64,000 nt of DNA from CAWBQO01 sp963790965 (GTDB lineage Bacteria > Bacteroidota > Rhodothermia > Rhodothermales > DASSAV01), in assembly GCA_963790965.1 (NCBI GenBank), contig CAWBQO010000006.1:930001-994000 (forward strand), written 5' to 3'. A program made the position numbers and the translations under genes. Positions 25,937-34,556 of the stretch are shown here, piece after piece. The notes under the pieces are model-generated. The model saw only the letters and a list, made by a program, of their open reading frames with translations. It was not told where the DNA came from and did no database searches. How positions within the stretch are numbered: position 1 is the stretch's first letter; every line of letters begins with the position of its first letter.

Positions 25937-26635
25937 TTATGAAAGCAGTTGCGGAAACAAGATGTTGTTCTCCAGATGCAGGTGCCGGTGAAGGTCTTCC
26001 TCGAAGTCGAGAAGCTGCGCGTACGCCGCCCGGTACGTGTTGCACGCATAGACCGGAGGCTTGTAGTCGTTGCTGAGGCTGCGGATATTCGCCATGACGC
26101 CCGCCATGCGCTCGTGCTCCTTTTCCATCGCTGCGACTGCAGCCTTAACGGAAGCATCGGCGGGCGCGCCGGCTTCGAACGCCGGGACGGCGGCGAAGAC
26201 TTCCTGCTCCTCTCGCTCGAGGTGCGCGAGCATGTCGGAGGCCATCGACCGGAACAGCCCTTCGATCTGCACCAGTTCCGGATGCGCTTGGCCGTGAACG
26301 CGGGCCACTTTGTTGGTGAAGGCCAGCAAGACCGGCACGTTTTGCCGCACGTAGGTGTGGTGCGTCGCTACGATGTAGGCAGCAAGCTCTTCGGCGCTCC
26401 AGGCGCGAACGTCCGGCAAATCGTCGTGGCCCCGCGAGGCAACGAGGAGCGCTTCTTCAAGGGTGCCGTACGCGACCTTTTTCTTCGCGCACGCCTCCTC
26501 GACCGTCCGCTCGCCACCGCAGCAGAAGTTGATGCCGAAGCGCTTGAAGGCGGCGCCGCGCCTGTAGTCCTCCGCCACCACGTCGCTGACGGTGCGGGTG
26601 CGGAAATCGGGAGCGGTCAATGTTTCCATCGTCAT
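25937..26635 (-). CDS. RIC-type iron-sulfur cluster repair protein (ScdA/YtfE/DnrN)
   Basis: This 232-residue di-iron protein repairs Fe-S clusters damaged by nitric oxide or oxidants. Residues 12-60 form the ScdA N-terminal domain with the Cys-Cys motif FGINFCCGGERTVEEAC (Cys38-Cys39). The rest is a hemerythrin-like four-helix bundle with iron-ligand histidines and glutamates in YIVATHHTYVRQNVPV, MLAHLEREEQEVF, MEKEHERM and EDLHRHLHLENNILFP. A second in-frame ATG lies two codons in. It is monocistronic, upstream of and co-directional with the ribosomal block. Confidence 0.93.
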   Translation of the reverse strand: MTMETLTAPDFRTRTVSDVVAEDYRRGAAFKRFGINFCCGGERTVEEACAKKKVAYGTLEEALLVASRGHDDLPDVRAWSAEELAAYIVATHHTYVRQNVPVLLAFTNKVARVHGQAHPELVQIEGLFRSMASDMLAHLEREEQEVFAAVPAFEAGAPADASVKAAVAAMEKEHERMAGVMANIRSLSNDYKPPVYACNTYRAAYAQLLDFEEDLHRHLHLENNILFPQLLS

Positions 26636-26869
26636 AAACTATGTCTTGGGCGCGAGCCGCTGCGGAAGTCAGCGGCGCGCGCGCTTGAATAAGTACAAAC
26701 TTGTCCGAATAAGGCCGCAACGCGCGTCGGCGCAGAAGGTGCCCGCCCGCCTGCAGGTTGCCTCAGCAGCCCCGCCGACGCTCCCGCCTCGGCCTCTTCT
26801 TACAAACTCTTTTCCGAAAAGAGAAACTGCGCTCGAAGGGCGAACGGCCGGGGCGACTTATCTTTGGCC

Positions 26870-28702
26870 ATGCAGAACCCGACTTATCCGCCCATAGGCG
26901 ACTACGCCGCGCTCGGCAACGGACATACTGTCGCGCTCGTCTCCCGCAGCGGCGCGGTGGACTGGTGGTGCCCCTTGCGCTTCGACGCGCCGCCGGTGTT
27001 TGCTGCGCTTCTCGACCAGCAACGCGGCGGCGCGTTCGAGATACGCCCGGCGGCACCTTACGAATGCCGTCGGCGCTATGTGGGCCATTCGAACGTACTG
27101 GAGACGACGTTTACGACGGAAGGAGGCTCGGTGCGCCTCACGGACTTCATGCCGCTGGGCGTTGCCTCGGAGTCGGTGCCCTTTGCGTCACCCCACGCCC
27201 TGCTGCGCCTCATTGAAGGCGTTGAGGGAGCGGTTCAGATGCAGATGCGGTATGCGCCGCGCTTCGACTTCGGCCGCATTGCGCCGAGGATCGAGCCGCG
27301 TGGGCGGCTCGGATTCCTGTGCGAGCACAAGGGGCTGGCCGTCGGGCTTCGGACCAGCTTCGCCTCTGAGTTGTCGGGCGAGGAGGTCCTTGCCCGGGTT
27401 GAGGTTTCTACGGGCGAGCGGCACGTGGCCGGTCTCTCGGCCGCCGATGCCGAGCCGCTCCTTTGGACGCCGCTCGGCGAAGACGCTCTTGCCCTCTGCC
27501 GCGAAACGACGCAGTGGTGGCAGCAGTGGGCCGGCCGCTGCGCCTACGAAGGCCCGTACCGGGAGGCTGTCGTTCGGAGTGCGCTCGTGCTCAAGAGTCT
27601 CATGTATGCTCCGTCCGGGGCGATCGTGGCCGCCGCGACGACCTCGCTGCCCGAGGTCCTCGGCGGCGAGCGAAACTGGGATTATCGCTTCTGCTGGTTG
27701 CGCGACGCCTCCCTTACGACGCGGGCGCTTCTCGGTCTCGGCTTCGAGGATGAAGCAGGCGCGTTTATAAGCTGGATGCTCAATGCCACGCGTCTCTCAT
27801 GGCCCAAACTGCGACCGCTATACGACCTCTTCGGCCACACGCGCCTGCCCGAGCGCACGTTCGATTACCTTGAAGGGTATAAGGGGTCTCGGCCCGTGCG
27901 AGAAGGAAACAGCGCGTCCGGTCAGATTCAAATGGACGTGTACGGCGAGATCATCGGCGCGGCGCACGAGTTTCTGATGAGGGGCGGTACGCTCGTGAAG
28001 TCGCACGTCCAGCGGCTGCGAGGCCTTGGGGAGACGGTGTGCAAGCACTGGGAAACCCCCGGCAGCGGCATCTGGGAGATACCGGGCCAGGAGCGTCGCT
28101 ACGTCCATGCGGCGGCGCTTTGCTGGCGCGCGCTCGACAACCTGATCACGATGCACGAACATGACCATCTCAGCGTGCCGGTTGAGCGGTACAAACAAGT
28201 GCGAGATCGCATTCGCGAGACGGTCGAGACGCGCGGTTTCCGAAGCGAGCTGAACAGCTACGTGCAGGCTTTCGAGAACGATCTGCCCGATGCCAGTTTG
28301 CTGCTGCTTTGCAATCACCATTTTGAAGACGCCCGTAGCGAGAGAATGCAAGGGACGTTCAGGTACTTGAAAGACGGGCTGGAGGAAAATGGCCTCTGGT
28401 ACCGCTATCCCCGGGGCGCAGGCGACGATCTTTCCGGTCGGGAGGGCACTTTCGGCATTTGCACGATGTGGGCGGCCGAATACCTGGCGCGGGGCGGGCG
28501 TGTCGGCGAAGCCCGGGCGACGCTCGATCGCGCGCTTCGCTGCGCCAATGACGTGGGCTTGTTTGCCGAAGAGATCGACGCGCAAACGGAAGAAGCGCTC
28601 GGCAACTTCCCGCAAGCGTTTACGCACATTGGCCTGATCAACGCCGCGCTTGCCATCGAGCATGCGAGCGGCGGCGCTCCCACAGACGCGGAACCACGAT
28701 GA
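26870..28702 (+). CDS. GH15-family glucan hydrolase (glucoamylase/trehalase-like)
   Basis: This 610-residue cytosolic protein has the N-terminal trehalase-like beta-sandwich (YPPIGDYAALGNGHTVALVS, GAVDWWCPLRFDAPPVFAAL) and a GH15 (alpha/alpha)6 barrel with SLPEVLGGERNWDYRFCWLR, IWEIPGQERRYVHAAALCWR and REGTFGICTMWAAEYLARGG. Members include bacterial trehalases and glucoamylases; the exact substrate cannot be decided by eye. The start is the ATG at 26870, preceded in frame by a TTG at 26864. The stop overlaps the next gene as ATGA, indicating translational coupling. Confidence 0.9.
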   Translation: MQNPTYPPIGDYAALGNGHTVALVSRSGAVDWWCPLRFDAPPVFAALLDQQRGGAFEIRPAAPYECRRRYVGHSNVLETTFTTEGGSVRLTDFMPLGVASESVPFASPHALLRLIEGVEGAVQMQMRYAPRFDFGRIAPRIEPRGRLGFLCEHKGLAVGLRTSFASELSGEEVLARVEVSTGERHVAGLSAADAEPLLWTPLGEDALALCRETTQWWQQWAGRCAYEGPYREAVVRSALVLKSLMYAPSGAIVAAATTSLPEVLGGERNWDYRFCWLRDASLTTRALLGLGFEDEAGAFISWMLNATRLSWPKLRPLYDLFGHTRLPERTFDYLEGYKGSRPVREGNSASGQIQMDVYGEIIGAAHEFLMRGGTLVKSHVQRLRGLGETVCKHWETPGSGIWEIPGQERRYVHAAALCWRALDNLITMHEHDHLSVPVERYKQVRDRIRETVETRGFRSELNSYVQAFENDLPDASLLLLCNHHFEDARSERMQGTFRYLKDGLEENGLWYRYPRGAGDDLSGREGTFGICTMWAAEYLARGGRVGEARATLDRALRCANDVGLFAEEIDAQTEEALGNFPQAFTHIGLINAALAIEHASGGAPTDAEPR

Positions 28703-29166
28703 ATATCGAGCAGGCCCTTCTCTGGGGCTTCGTTGCCACCCTTGCGCTCACCCTCACCATGGCCTTGAGCCAGGGCTTGCGGCTGACGCGGATGAGCGTG
28801 CCTCTGCTTCTCGGCACCATGATGACGGGCAACATGGACCGCGCAAAGATGTACGGCTTCGTCATCCACTTTATCAACGGGTGGCTTTTTTCGCTGCTCT
28901 ACGGACTCATCTTTTTCTCCGTCGGCTCGCCTTCATGGTGGCTGGGCGCGGCGCTGGGGGCCTTCCACGGCCTGTTCGTGCTTGCCGTGCTCATTCCGCT
29001 GCTGCCGAACGTCCACCCGCGCATGGCGAGCGCGTACAAGCAACCTGAACCGACTTCGCTCCTGGAGCCGCCCGGATTTCTCGTGCTCAACTACGGCTTC
29101 ACGACGCCGATCATCACCATGCTCGCGCACATTCTCTATGGCCTCCTTCTGGGAGCATTCTTGTAG
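28699..29166 (+). CDS. Four-helix membrane protein of unknown function
   Basis: The 155-residue protein has four predicted membrane segments at about residues 5-25, 52-77, 81-101 and 129-153. It has the polar motif GNMDRAKMYGFVIHFINGW between the first two and FLVLNYGFTTPIITMLAHIL in the last. I recognise the general type found in DUF6789-like bacterial proteins but no function. It is translationally coupled to the GH15 gene by an ATGA overlap, so the two are expressed together. Confidence 0.7.
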   Translation: MNIEQALLWGFVATLALTLTMALSQGLRLTRMSVPLLLGTMMTGNMDRAKMYGFVIHFINGWLFSLLYGLIFFSVGSPSWWLGAALGAFHGLFVLAVLIPLLPNVHPRMASAYKQPEPTSLLEPPGFLVLNYGFTTPIITMLAHILYGLLLGAFL

Positions 29167-29237
29167 TGCGGGCAAGCACGTACTCGCTTCCGGGTGCTGT
29201 ACCGGCAAACGCACGCACGGGCCTGTCGGCAAAATGA

Positions 29238-29435
29238 CGGCCGCCGACGCGGCGTGATGAACGCATTCAGATCCTTCCCGACGGCACGTGCCGCGCGCCC
29301 GGCTGCCTCAGTTGCATTGTCGCGAGGGATGTCTCTGATGAGCACGCGCTCTGGATCGCGGAACGGTGGCGCAGCGAAGCGGACCACGAAGGCGTGCTCG
29401 CGCTTCCCCGCCGTCCGGCAGGCTCGCCCGTGTGA
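29238..29435 (+). pseudogene. Remnant of an antibiotic-biosynthesis-monooxygenase-type (ABM) gene
   Basis: This open frame of 65 codons has no start codon. Its middle reads RAPGCLSCIVARDVSDEHAL then WIAERWRSEADHEGVLALP, which closely resembles the second half of YgiN/ABM-domain monooxygenases. The continuation expected in the family, PAVRQARP, appears in the next reading frame from about 29409 and runs to a stop at 29454, which indicates a frameshift. No N-terminal half is visible upstream. I interpret it as a decayed gene. Confidence 0.45.
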
Positions 29436-29450
29436 CTGGTCGAAGCGGAC

Positions 29451-30131
29451 CTAACGCCGCGTGAGTTTAAGGAGCCGGTGCCGAAGTTCTTTAAGCTTGC
29501 CCGCGAGGCCGAGGCGATAGCCGTACGTCCGCACGGTGCCGCGGCTGAGGTGGTAAGCGTAATCCTGGACTGGAAACGGAGCAACCATCAGCCCGCGTTC
29601 AGCCGCCGCTACTGCATTGTCGATGCAAGGCGCGCCGTCCTTCTGAAAAGGCGGCAAGGTGAAGTACGGCTCGCGCCGGAGGAGTGCGCATTGCGGATGA
29701 ACATAGGGATAGGTCGTCTCGCCGGGACTTGCCGCATAGCCCTGCCGGTTGACCATCAGCACGAGTCCGGCAGAATAGGCTTTTTCAGAGGTCGCTTTGG
29801 CCAGCATTTCTTCGAGAAGGCCGGACCGGTAAAGAATGCAATCGGAGTCGAACACGAGCGCCCACGGCGTCTGGGCTTCACGGATGCCGACGTCCATGCC
29901 GGGACCGTGATGGCGGTTGCGGTCGAGTGCGATCACGCGGCACGGCTCGATCTCGCCCGCGAGGGTTTCAAGAAGGACACGCGAATCGTCCGGCGAGCCG
30001 TTCTCGACGATCAGGATCGGCAGGTCCGGATAGTGCCCGCGGAGCGACCAGGCCGCCGCTCGCGTAAGCTCGGGCGTGCCGTAGTTGACGATGATGGCCG
30101 TTATGGAGGCAGCTATGGAGGGAGCCGGCAT
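29451..30131 (-). CDS. Family 2 glycosyltransferase
   Basis: The 226-residue protein has a GT-A fold start (ASITAIIVNYGTPELTRAAA, LPILIVENGSPDDSRVL), the metal-binding-type motif ALVFDSDCILYRSGLLEEML, and an acceptor-side region with PYVHPQCALLRREPYF. Unlike many GT2 enzymes it has no membrane segments. The sugar and acceptor are unknown; cell-surface glycan synthesis is likely. The ATG at 30131 is preferred over the in-frame GTG at 30143. It is divergent from the secreted nuclease gene, with 76 bp between starts. Confidence 0.82.
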   Translation of the reverse strand: MPAPSIAASITAIIVNYGTPELTRAAAWSLRGHYPDLPILIVENGSPDDSRVLLETLAGEIEPCRVIALDRNRHHGPGMDVGIREAQTPWALVFDSDCILYRSGLLEEMLAKATSEKAYSAGLVLMVNRQGYAASPGETTYPYVHPQCALLRREPYFTLPPFQKDGAPCIDNAVAAAERGLMVAPFPVQDYAYHLSRGTVRTYGYRLGLAGKLKELRHRLLKLTRR

Positions 30132-30207
30132 AAACCTACGCACGGGGACGGGCTGGGAAACAGGCTGTCGTATCTTGAACGGACGAAATCATGACCAGAG
30201 ATTCAGT

Positions 30208-31959
30208 ATGTCCGCAAAGTACGCCATTCTCCCCATCCTTTCTTTCGTTGCCGTCGCAGTTGCGGCGCAGCCCGCCCCCATTCGCATCGATGCGCACTTC
30301 GGCGACTGGCAGGGTGTTGAGCCGCTTGTGTCCGACGCCGGCGACGGAGGCGGCAGCGTTGACTTCGGCCGGCTGTGGGCAGTGAGCGATGAACGATACC
30401 TTTACCTCTCCTTCGAAACCGGCGGCGAGATCAACTTGCAGGACGGCAACTCCGTCCGCCTTTCCCTTGACACCGACAACAACGCGGGCACGGGCACCCC
30501 GCGCTTCGGGATTGGCGCTGAACTCGAGTGGACGTTCGGCGATCGCTCCGGCACGTTCAAGAAAGGCAGCACATCCCGCCGCGTCGAACACAGCGACCTC
30601 GGCCTCCTGACGATGCCGACCGTCACCGGCAACCGGTTTGAGATGGCCATCCCGCGCGGACTCGTGCTCGGCGAAACGCTCTTTCCGAGCCGGACCATCC
30701 GCATCGTTCTCGCGGACGGCGCAACGGGCGACCGCCTGCCCGACGGCGACGGGGGCGTCGTTTACGAGCTTACCGATGGCGCGTACAGCAGAGCGCCTGT
30801 GCGCCTGGAGCGCTGGAACCCTTCGCATCTGCGCATCCTCACGTACAATGCGCTCCGCGACGCGCTCTTCGCGCCGGATAACGAAGCTGCGTTCGGGCGC
30901 ATCCTGCGCGCCACGGAACCGAACATCCTGACCTTTCAGGAGGTTTATAACACGACTGCTGACGAGGCTGAACGCCTGCTTACGCGGCTTCTGCCACTCG
31001 ACGGCGGCGAATCGTGGCACGCCGAGCGGGTGGTGGGGGACATCCTCGTGGTGAGCCGCTACCCGATTCTTTCAGCGACGGCGCTCTGCGAGCAGGAGGG
31101 CGTACCCGGCACCTGCAACGGTGCTTTCCGGATCGACCTTCCGGACGCCGCGAGTGAGGACCTGTTGGCGCTCGTGGCGCATCCGCGCTGCTGCGCCTCC
31201 GGCGAAACCTCCCGGCAGAACGAGGTCGATCAGATGCTTGCCTTCATCCGCGACGGCCGGGCATCCGGCGCAATCACGCCGGAGACGCCGATCACGATCA
31301 CGGGCGACATGAACTTCGTCGGCAACCGGCAGCAGCCGGAGACGCTTGTTTCCGGCGAGATCGTCAACACTGCGCGGTTTGGCCCGGCTGCTCCGCCCGA
31401 CGGAGACGGCACGCCCCTCACGGATGCCCAGCCGGCCACGACCGGCCTGCCCGCGACCGTCACCTGGATTGATCCCGGCAGCGACTTTCCGCCCGGGCGG
31501 CTCGATTACATGATCTATACCGATTCCGTGCTCGAACCGGGCAACGGCTATGTTCTCTACACCCCCGCACTGACGATCGAGGAGCGGCTGCGCTACGGAC
31601 TGGAGGCGCGGGACTCATATGCGTCCGATCACCTCCCAGTGGTGCATGACTTCGTGTTGCCGGGACTTCGCCTCGGCAGTGAACACCGGAACGGACCGGA
31701 GGGCACGTACCTGTCGCCGCCCGCGCCGAACCCCGCGACCGGCGCGATGACGCTCCAGTACCATCTTGCGGCTCCCGGCCCGGTGTCGCTTCGGCTCTTC
31801 GATCTGCTCGGGCGCGCTGTTCGGGACGTACAAAGCGGCTACGCGGCCGAAGGAAGGCACAACGTCCGCCTCGACCTCTCCGGCCTCACGGCTGCCATGT
31901 ACGTCCTGCGCCTGGAGGCGAACGGAGGACAGAGCACGCAGGCGCTGGTTGTGCTGTAG
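30208..31959 (+). CDS. Secreted endonuclease/exonuclease/phosphatase-family protein with T9SS C-terminal domain
   Basis: The 583-residue product has a signal peptide (ILPILSFVAVAVAAQP), an N-terminal beta-sandwich resembling carbohydrate-binding module 9/DOMON folds (residues about 22-195, with DERYLYLSFETGGEINLQDG), and an EEP hydrolase domain (about 210-490). That domain has LRILTYNALRDALF, ILTFQEVYNTT, ITGDMNFVGNRQ, RLDYMIYTD and SYASDHLPVVHDF. The end (SPPAPNPATGAMTLQYHL, LFDLLGRAVRDV, AAMYVLRLEANG) is a type A type IX secretion sorting domain, so it is exported to or beyond the cell surface. The substrate may be nucleic acid or a phospholipid. The open frame extends upstream to 30085, but the signal peptide sets the start. 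Confidence 0.87.
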   Translation: MSAKYAILPILSFVAVAVAAQPAPIRIDAHFGDWQGVEPLVSDAGDGGGSVDFGRLWAVSDERYLYLSFETGGEINLQDGNSVRLSLDTDNNAGTGTPRFGIGAELEWTFGDRSGTFKKGSTSRRVEHSDLGLLTMPTVTGNRFEMAIPRGLVLGETLFPSRTIRIVLADGATGDRLPDGDGGVVYELTDGAYSRAPVRLERWNPSHLRILTYNALRDALFAPDNEAAFGRILRATEPNILTFQEVYNTTADEAERLLTRLLPLDGGESWHAERVVGDILVVSRYPILSATALCEQEGVPGTCNGAFRIDLPDAASEDLLALVAHPRCCASGETSRQNEVDQMLAFIRDGRASGAITPETPITITGDMNFVGNRQQPETLVSGEIVNTARFGPAAPPDGDGTPLTDAQPATTGLPATVTWIDPGSDFPPGRLDYMIYTDSVLEPGNGYVLYTPALTIEERLRYGLEARDSYASDHLPVVHDFVLPGLRLGSEHRNGPEGTYLSPPAPNPATGAMTLQYHLAAPGPVSLRLFDLLGRAVRDVQSGYAAEGRHNVRLDLSGLTAAMYVLRLEANGGQSTQALVVL

Positions 31960-32513
31960 ACGCTGCACCCTTGCAGGGGCACGGGTGGGTTCGTTGGGGT
32001 GTCTGCTGCAGGCGTGCCGGGGGGTCTTCGCGCCGGCAGGTAGAGCGCACAGGCATTCCTGAGCCGCACCCCTCCGTCACTTCGCGGCACTTTCCTTCGA
32101 CTTCGCTCAGGACAGGCTCCCTGGAAGGGGAGGAATTGCTTCTGGTGAAAGCATAGGAATATGCCTGAGCGTTAATGCTCGATAAACTCTCCCCCTTTCA
32201 GGGGGAGTACCCCGAAGGGGGGATGGGGTTTTTCGGACAGGCAGGCGGAATGCACAGCCATTCCTGAGCCGCACCCTCCCGCATCTCTGCCCCTCCGAAT
32301 CATCCGTCTGATCAACGCGCCTCTCTCCACGCGCGCCCGGGTTGCCGTTGCATCTTCAACACCATCCCCCGGGTTGCCCCCTCCTCAGCCATCCCGATGC
32401 AGGACGGTGGGAACCGCTCTTGATCACTGTGCGTCTATCACGATTGTTCACGTGAACGCAGCGCTGCCTCTTCCAGGCGGTCTCTTTTTGTTGTAGACCC
32501 TACCCGTTTTCTC
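31960..32513. repeat. Gene-free stretch with direct and palindromic repeats
   Basis: This 554-bp gap holds a 30-bp direct repeat (32047-32076 and 32252-32281, sharing ATTCCTGAGCCGCACCC). A perfect 8-bp hairpin CTCCCCCT/AGGGGGAG sits at 32189-32207. A CCTTCGACTTCGCTCAGGAC element at 32093-32112 is another dispersed-type sequence. No gene is supported. The promoter of rpoZ should lie in the last 150 bp. Confidence 0.6.
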
Positions 32514-32822
32514 ATGCCGATCCGCACGATCAATATCGATACGCTTACCGATCAGGTGGGCAGCATCTTCGAGGCCGTTGCTATTCTGGGCAAACGCTCG
32601 CGCCAGATCTCTTCCCGTGCGAAGGCGGAGCTGGACGAGAAGCTTTCGTACTATGAGGGATTCGAAACCGAAATCGAAGACCCGCGCTTCCAGGAAGAGC
32701 AGAGCCGCATCTCCCTCGAATACGAGGTGAAACCGAAAGCCACCGAGGTCGCCATCAAAGAAATGCTGAGCGACGAGATCTACTTCCGCGACCCGACAGA
32801 GGACGAGGAAGCCGTCTTCTGA
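32514..32822 (+). CDS. rpoZ: RNA polymerase omega (Rpb6-type) subunit
   Basis: The 102-residue protein matches the omega/Rpb6 subunit of Bacteroidota: INIDTLTDQVGSIFEAVAIL, then GKRSRQISSRAKAELDEKLS, then a short acidic C-terminal part (DPTEDEEAVF). Omega helps fold beta-prime and stabilises RNA polymerase. In many genomes it lies between gmk and coaBC; here it is a single gene 13 kb away, followed at once by a strong terminator. Confidence 0.85.
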   Translation: MPIRTINIDTLTDQVGSIFEAVAILGKRSRQISSRAKAELDEKLSYYEGFETEIEDPRFQEEQSRISLEYEVKPKATEVAIKEMLSDEIYFRDPTEDEEAVF

Positions 32823-32844
32823 AACCCCTCGGAACGTCTTGCCA

Positions 32845-32877
32845 AGCCCCCTGCGCCTCGCTGCGCCGGGGGCTTTT
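32845..32877 (+). terminator. Bidirectional terminator between rpoZ and Rieske gene
   Basis: AGCCCCC-TGCGC and GCGC-C-GGGGGCT form a strong stem followed by TTTT on the plus strand. It starts 23 bp after the rpoZ stop and 15 bp beyond the stop of the convergent gene at 32892, so it can serve both. Confidence 0.85.
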
Positions 32878-32891
32878 GCATAAAGTGCCGG

Positions 32892-33773
32892 TCAGGAGCC
32901 TTGCTTCGCCCGGACCTGGATCTTGCCATCCTTGATCCGCGCCTCGTACGGCAGCTGCGGATGCACCGCCGGCCCGAAAACCACGGACCCGTCGCGAAGG
33001 TCGAACACGGAGTCGTGGAGCGGGCAGCGGACGGTGATTCCCTCCACCATGCCGTCTTCCAACTTGCCGGCGGCGTGACTGCAGCGGGCAGCGATCGCGC
33101 GGATCGATTCTCCTTGCCGGTTCAGCAGCACGTGATGATCCTCCACGTCGACGCACCGCAGGGTGCCTTCGGCAAGCGCCTCTGCGTCGAGCGCATCCGT
33201 CCACGCTTTGGGTCCGTCCGCTTTGCCGCTGCGGTCTACGCCGACCTTATGGCTGTAGACGAGGTGGCCGCCGAGCCAGGCCGTCAGGCCGGAAAGCGCA
33301 AATGCCGAGAGCGAAACGGCAACGGCTGCCCTCCGGTGGCCCGCACTGCGCTCTTTCAGCGACACGAGGTAGAGTCCGAGGGCGACGGAGTTCAGGGACC
33401 CGTGCAGCGCTGCGGTGGCAGCGGCCGGCTTCGGCACTGTGGAGAAGTCCGCCAGGCCGGAGAGGGCCGTGGGAACGGCGCTCAGAACACCTGCGGCCGT
33501 GGTCAGGTCGGCGGCCTGGCGCATCCCGTCGTCGCCGGTCATCTCGCCAAGGAGATCGAAGAGCGTGCCGAGGCTAAAGGCGCCAACGGTCACGTCCGTC
33601 AAGACGGCGTGCAGCGGGTGGCCGAGCCAGGTGCCGTGCAGCAGGTCAGCCAGCTTGCGCGCGGGCGGGCCGCCGTTGAGAACGGCTTTGTGGATGGAGC
33701 GAGCCACGTTGGTGGCGGTCTCCTTCATGGCCGGAGACGCCTCAGTAAGTTTGTGCAACAAAGAAGAAGGCAT
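32892..33773 (-). CDS. Rieske [2Fe-2S] protein with DUF2231-type membrane domain
   Basis: Starting at the ATG at 33773, the 293-residue protein has a DUF2231-like membrane region (residues 35-175: LLHGTWLGHPLHAVLTDVTV, GVLSAVPTALSGLADFSTV, HGSLNSVALGLYLVSL, LSAFALSGLTAWLGGHLVYS). A C-terminal Rieske domain follows with both cluster ligand pairs, CSHAAG (Cys-x-His) and CPLHDS (Cys-x2-His), and FDLRDGSVVFGPA. It is probably an inner-membrane redox protein; electron partners are not encoded nearby. An extended frame to 33869 is open, but its residues lack family character. Confidence 0.87.
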   Translation of the reverse strand: MPSSLLHKLTEASPAMKETATNVARSIHKAVLNGGPPARKLADLLHGTWLGHPLHAVLTDVTVGAFSLGTLFDLLGEMTGDDGMRQAADLTTAAGVLSAVPTALSGLADFSTVPKPAAATAALHGSLNSVALGLYLVSLKERSAGHRRAAVAVSLSAFALSGLTAWLGGHLVYSHKVGVDRSGKADGPKAWTDALDAEALAEGTLRCVDVEDHHVLLNRQGESIRAIAARCSHAAGKLEDGMVEGITVRCPLHDSVFDLRDGSVVFGPAVHPQLPYEARIKDGKIQVRAKQGS

Positions 33774-34034
33774 GGACGTCAGAACGCTACAGTGAACGAG
33801 GCGCGTCGCCGCTGAACGAAGGCGTCCCGCGGGCGGCATGGGAATATCGGAATCTACATTCTGCAGCATCCAAAGGCGTGCGTTCGCCGCGACGTTACGC
33901 AGAGTTCACCCGCTTCGGTGTTGCCCTACGAGGACACTGATGCAGATCTTGCGCCAGCGGCTCTGAGGCATCTTATGAGGTCTACATCCGTAGACGTGAG
34001 CCACGCTGTTCCGACCGTTTCTATCGGTAGCCCG

Positions 34035-34430
34035 ATGCAAATACAGTTAGAACCTTCCAAGGAGGCCAATCTCATGGTAGCCCGCGTGAGGGGCATGCTG
34101 AACGTCGCCGGCATTAAACGGAGCATTTCAGAGGTGCTCGGCAGCCACGATTGGCAGCCCGGGCGCGACATCATCTGGGACGGACGCGAGATCACCTCGA
34201 TGGACCTCCTCCCGGGCGACATCGATAGGGTGGCGCGCTTCGTCGAGCAGCGCATGGACGCCTTCGGAGACGGGCGCGCGGCGCTCATCACCGCCGACGA
34301 GTTTCAGTACAGCCTCGCCCGCTTGCATGGCGAGAAGCAGCGACGGGCCGCGCTGCGCCGGATCGGGGCCTTTTATCGAATGGAGGACGCCTTGCTCTGG
34401 CTTGGCCTGCCGGCGGACCTTGTGCCGTAA
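34035..34430 (+). CDS. Small STAS/SpoIIAA-like protein
   Basis: The 131-residue protein resembles SpoIIAA/STAS-like folds: VARVRGMLNVAGIKRSISEV, RDIIWDGREITSMDLLPGDI, RVARFVEQRMDAFGDGRAAL, ITADEFQYSLARLH. These positions match families annotated as STAS/SEC14-like in other bacteria, but I cannot assign a partner. The frame is open from a GTG at 33918, and the ATG at 34035 gives the more natural start. It stands alone, divergent from the Rieske gene. Confidence 0.55.
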   Translation: MQIQLEPSKEANLMVARVRGMLNVAGIKRSISEVLGSHDWQPGRDIIWDGREITSMDLLPGDIDRVARFVEQRMDAFGDGRAALITADEFQYSLARLHGEKQRRAALRRIGAFYRMEDALLWLGLPADLVP

Positions 34431-34556
34431 TGCCGGCGGCGGATAATCCGCCGAGCCGGGAGCACGGGCGGGGCAAAAGAGGCCGCCCCTGCGGTGCAGG
34501 TTGACGACGAGCGCGTATATTGGACGGCCCGACCCTGCATCAAGCCTCCTTGTGCC

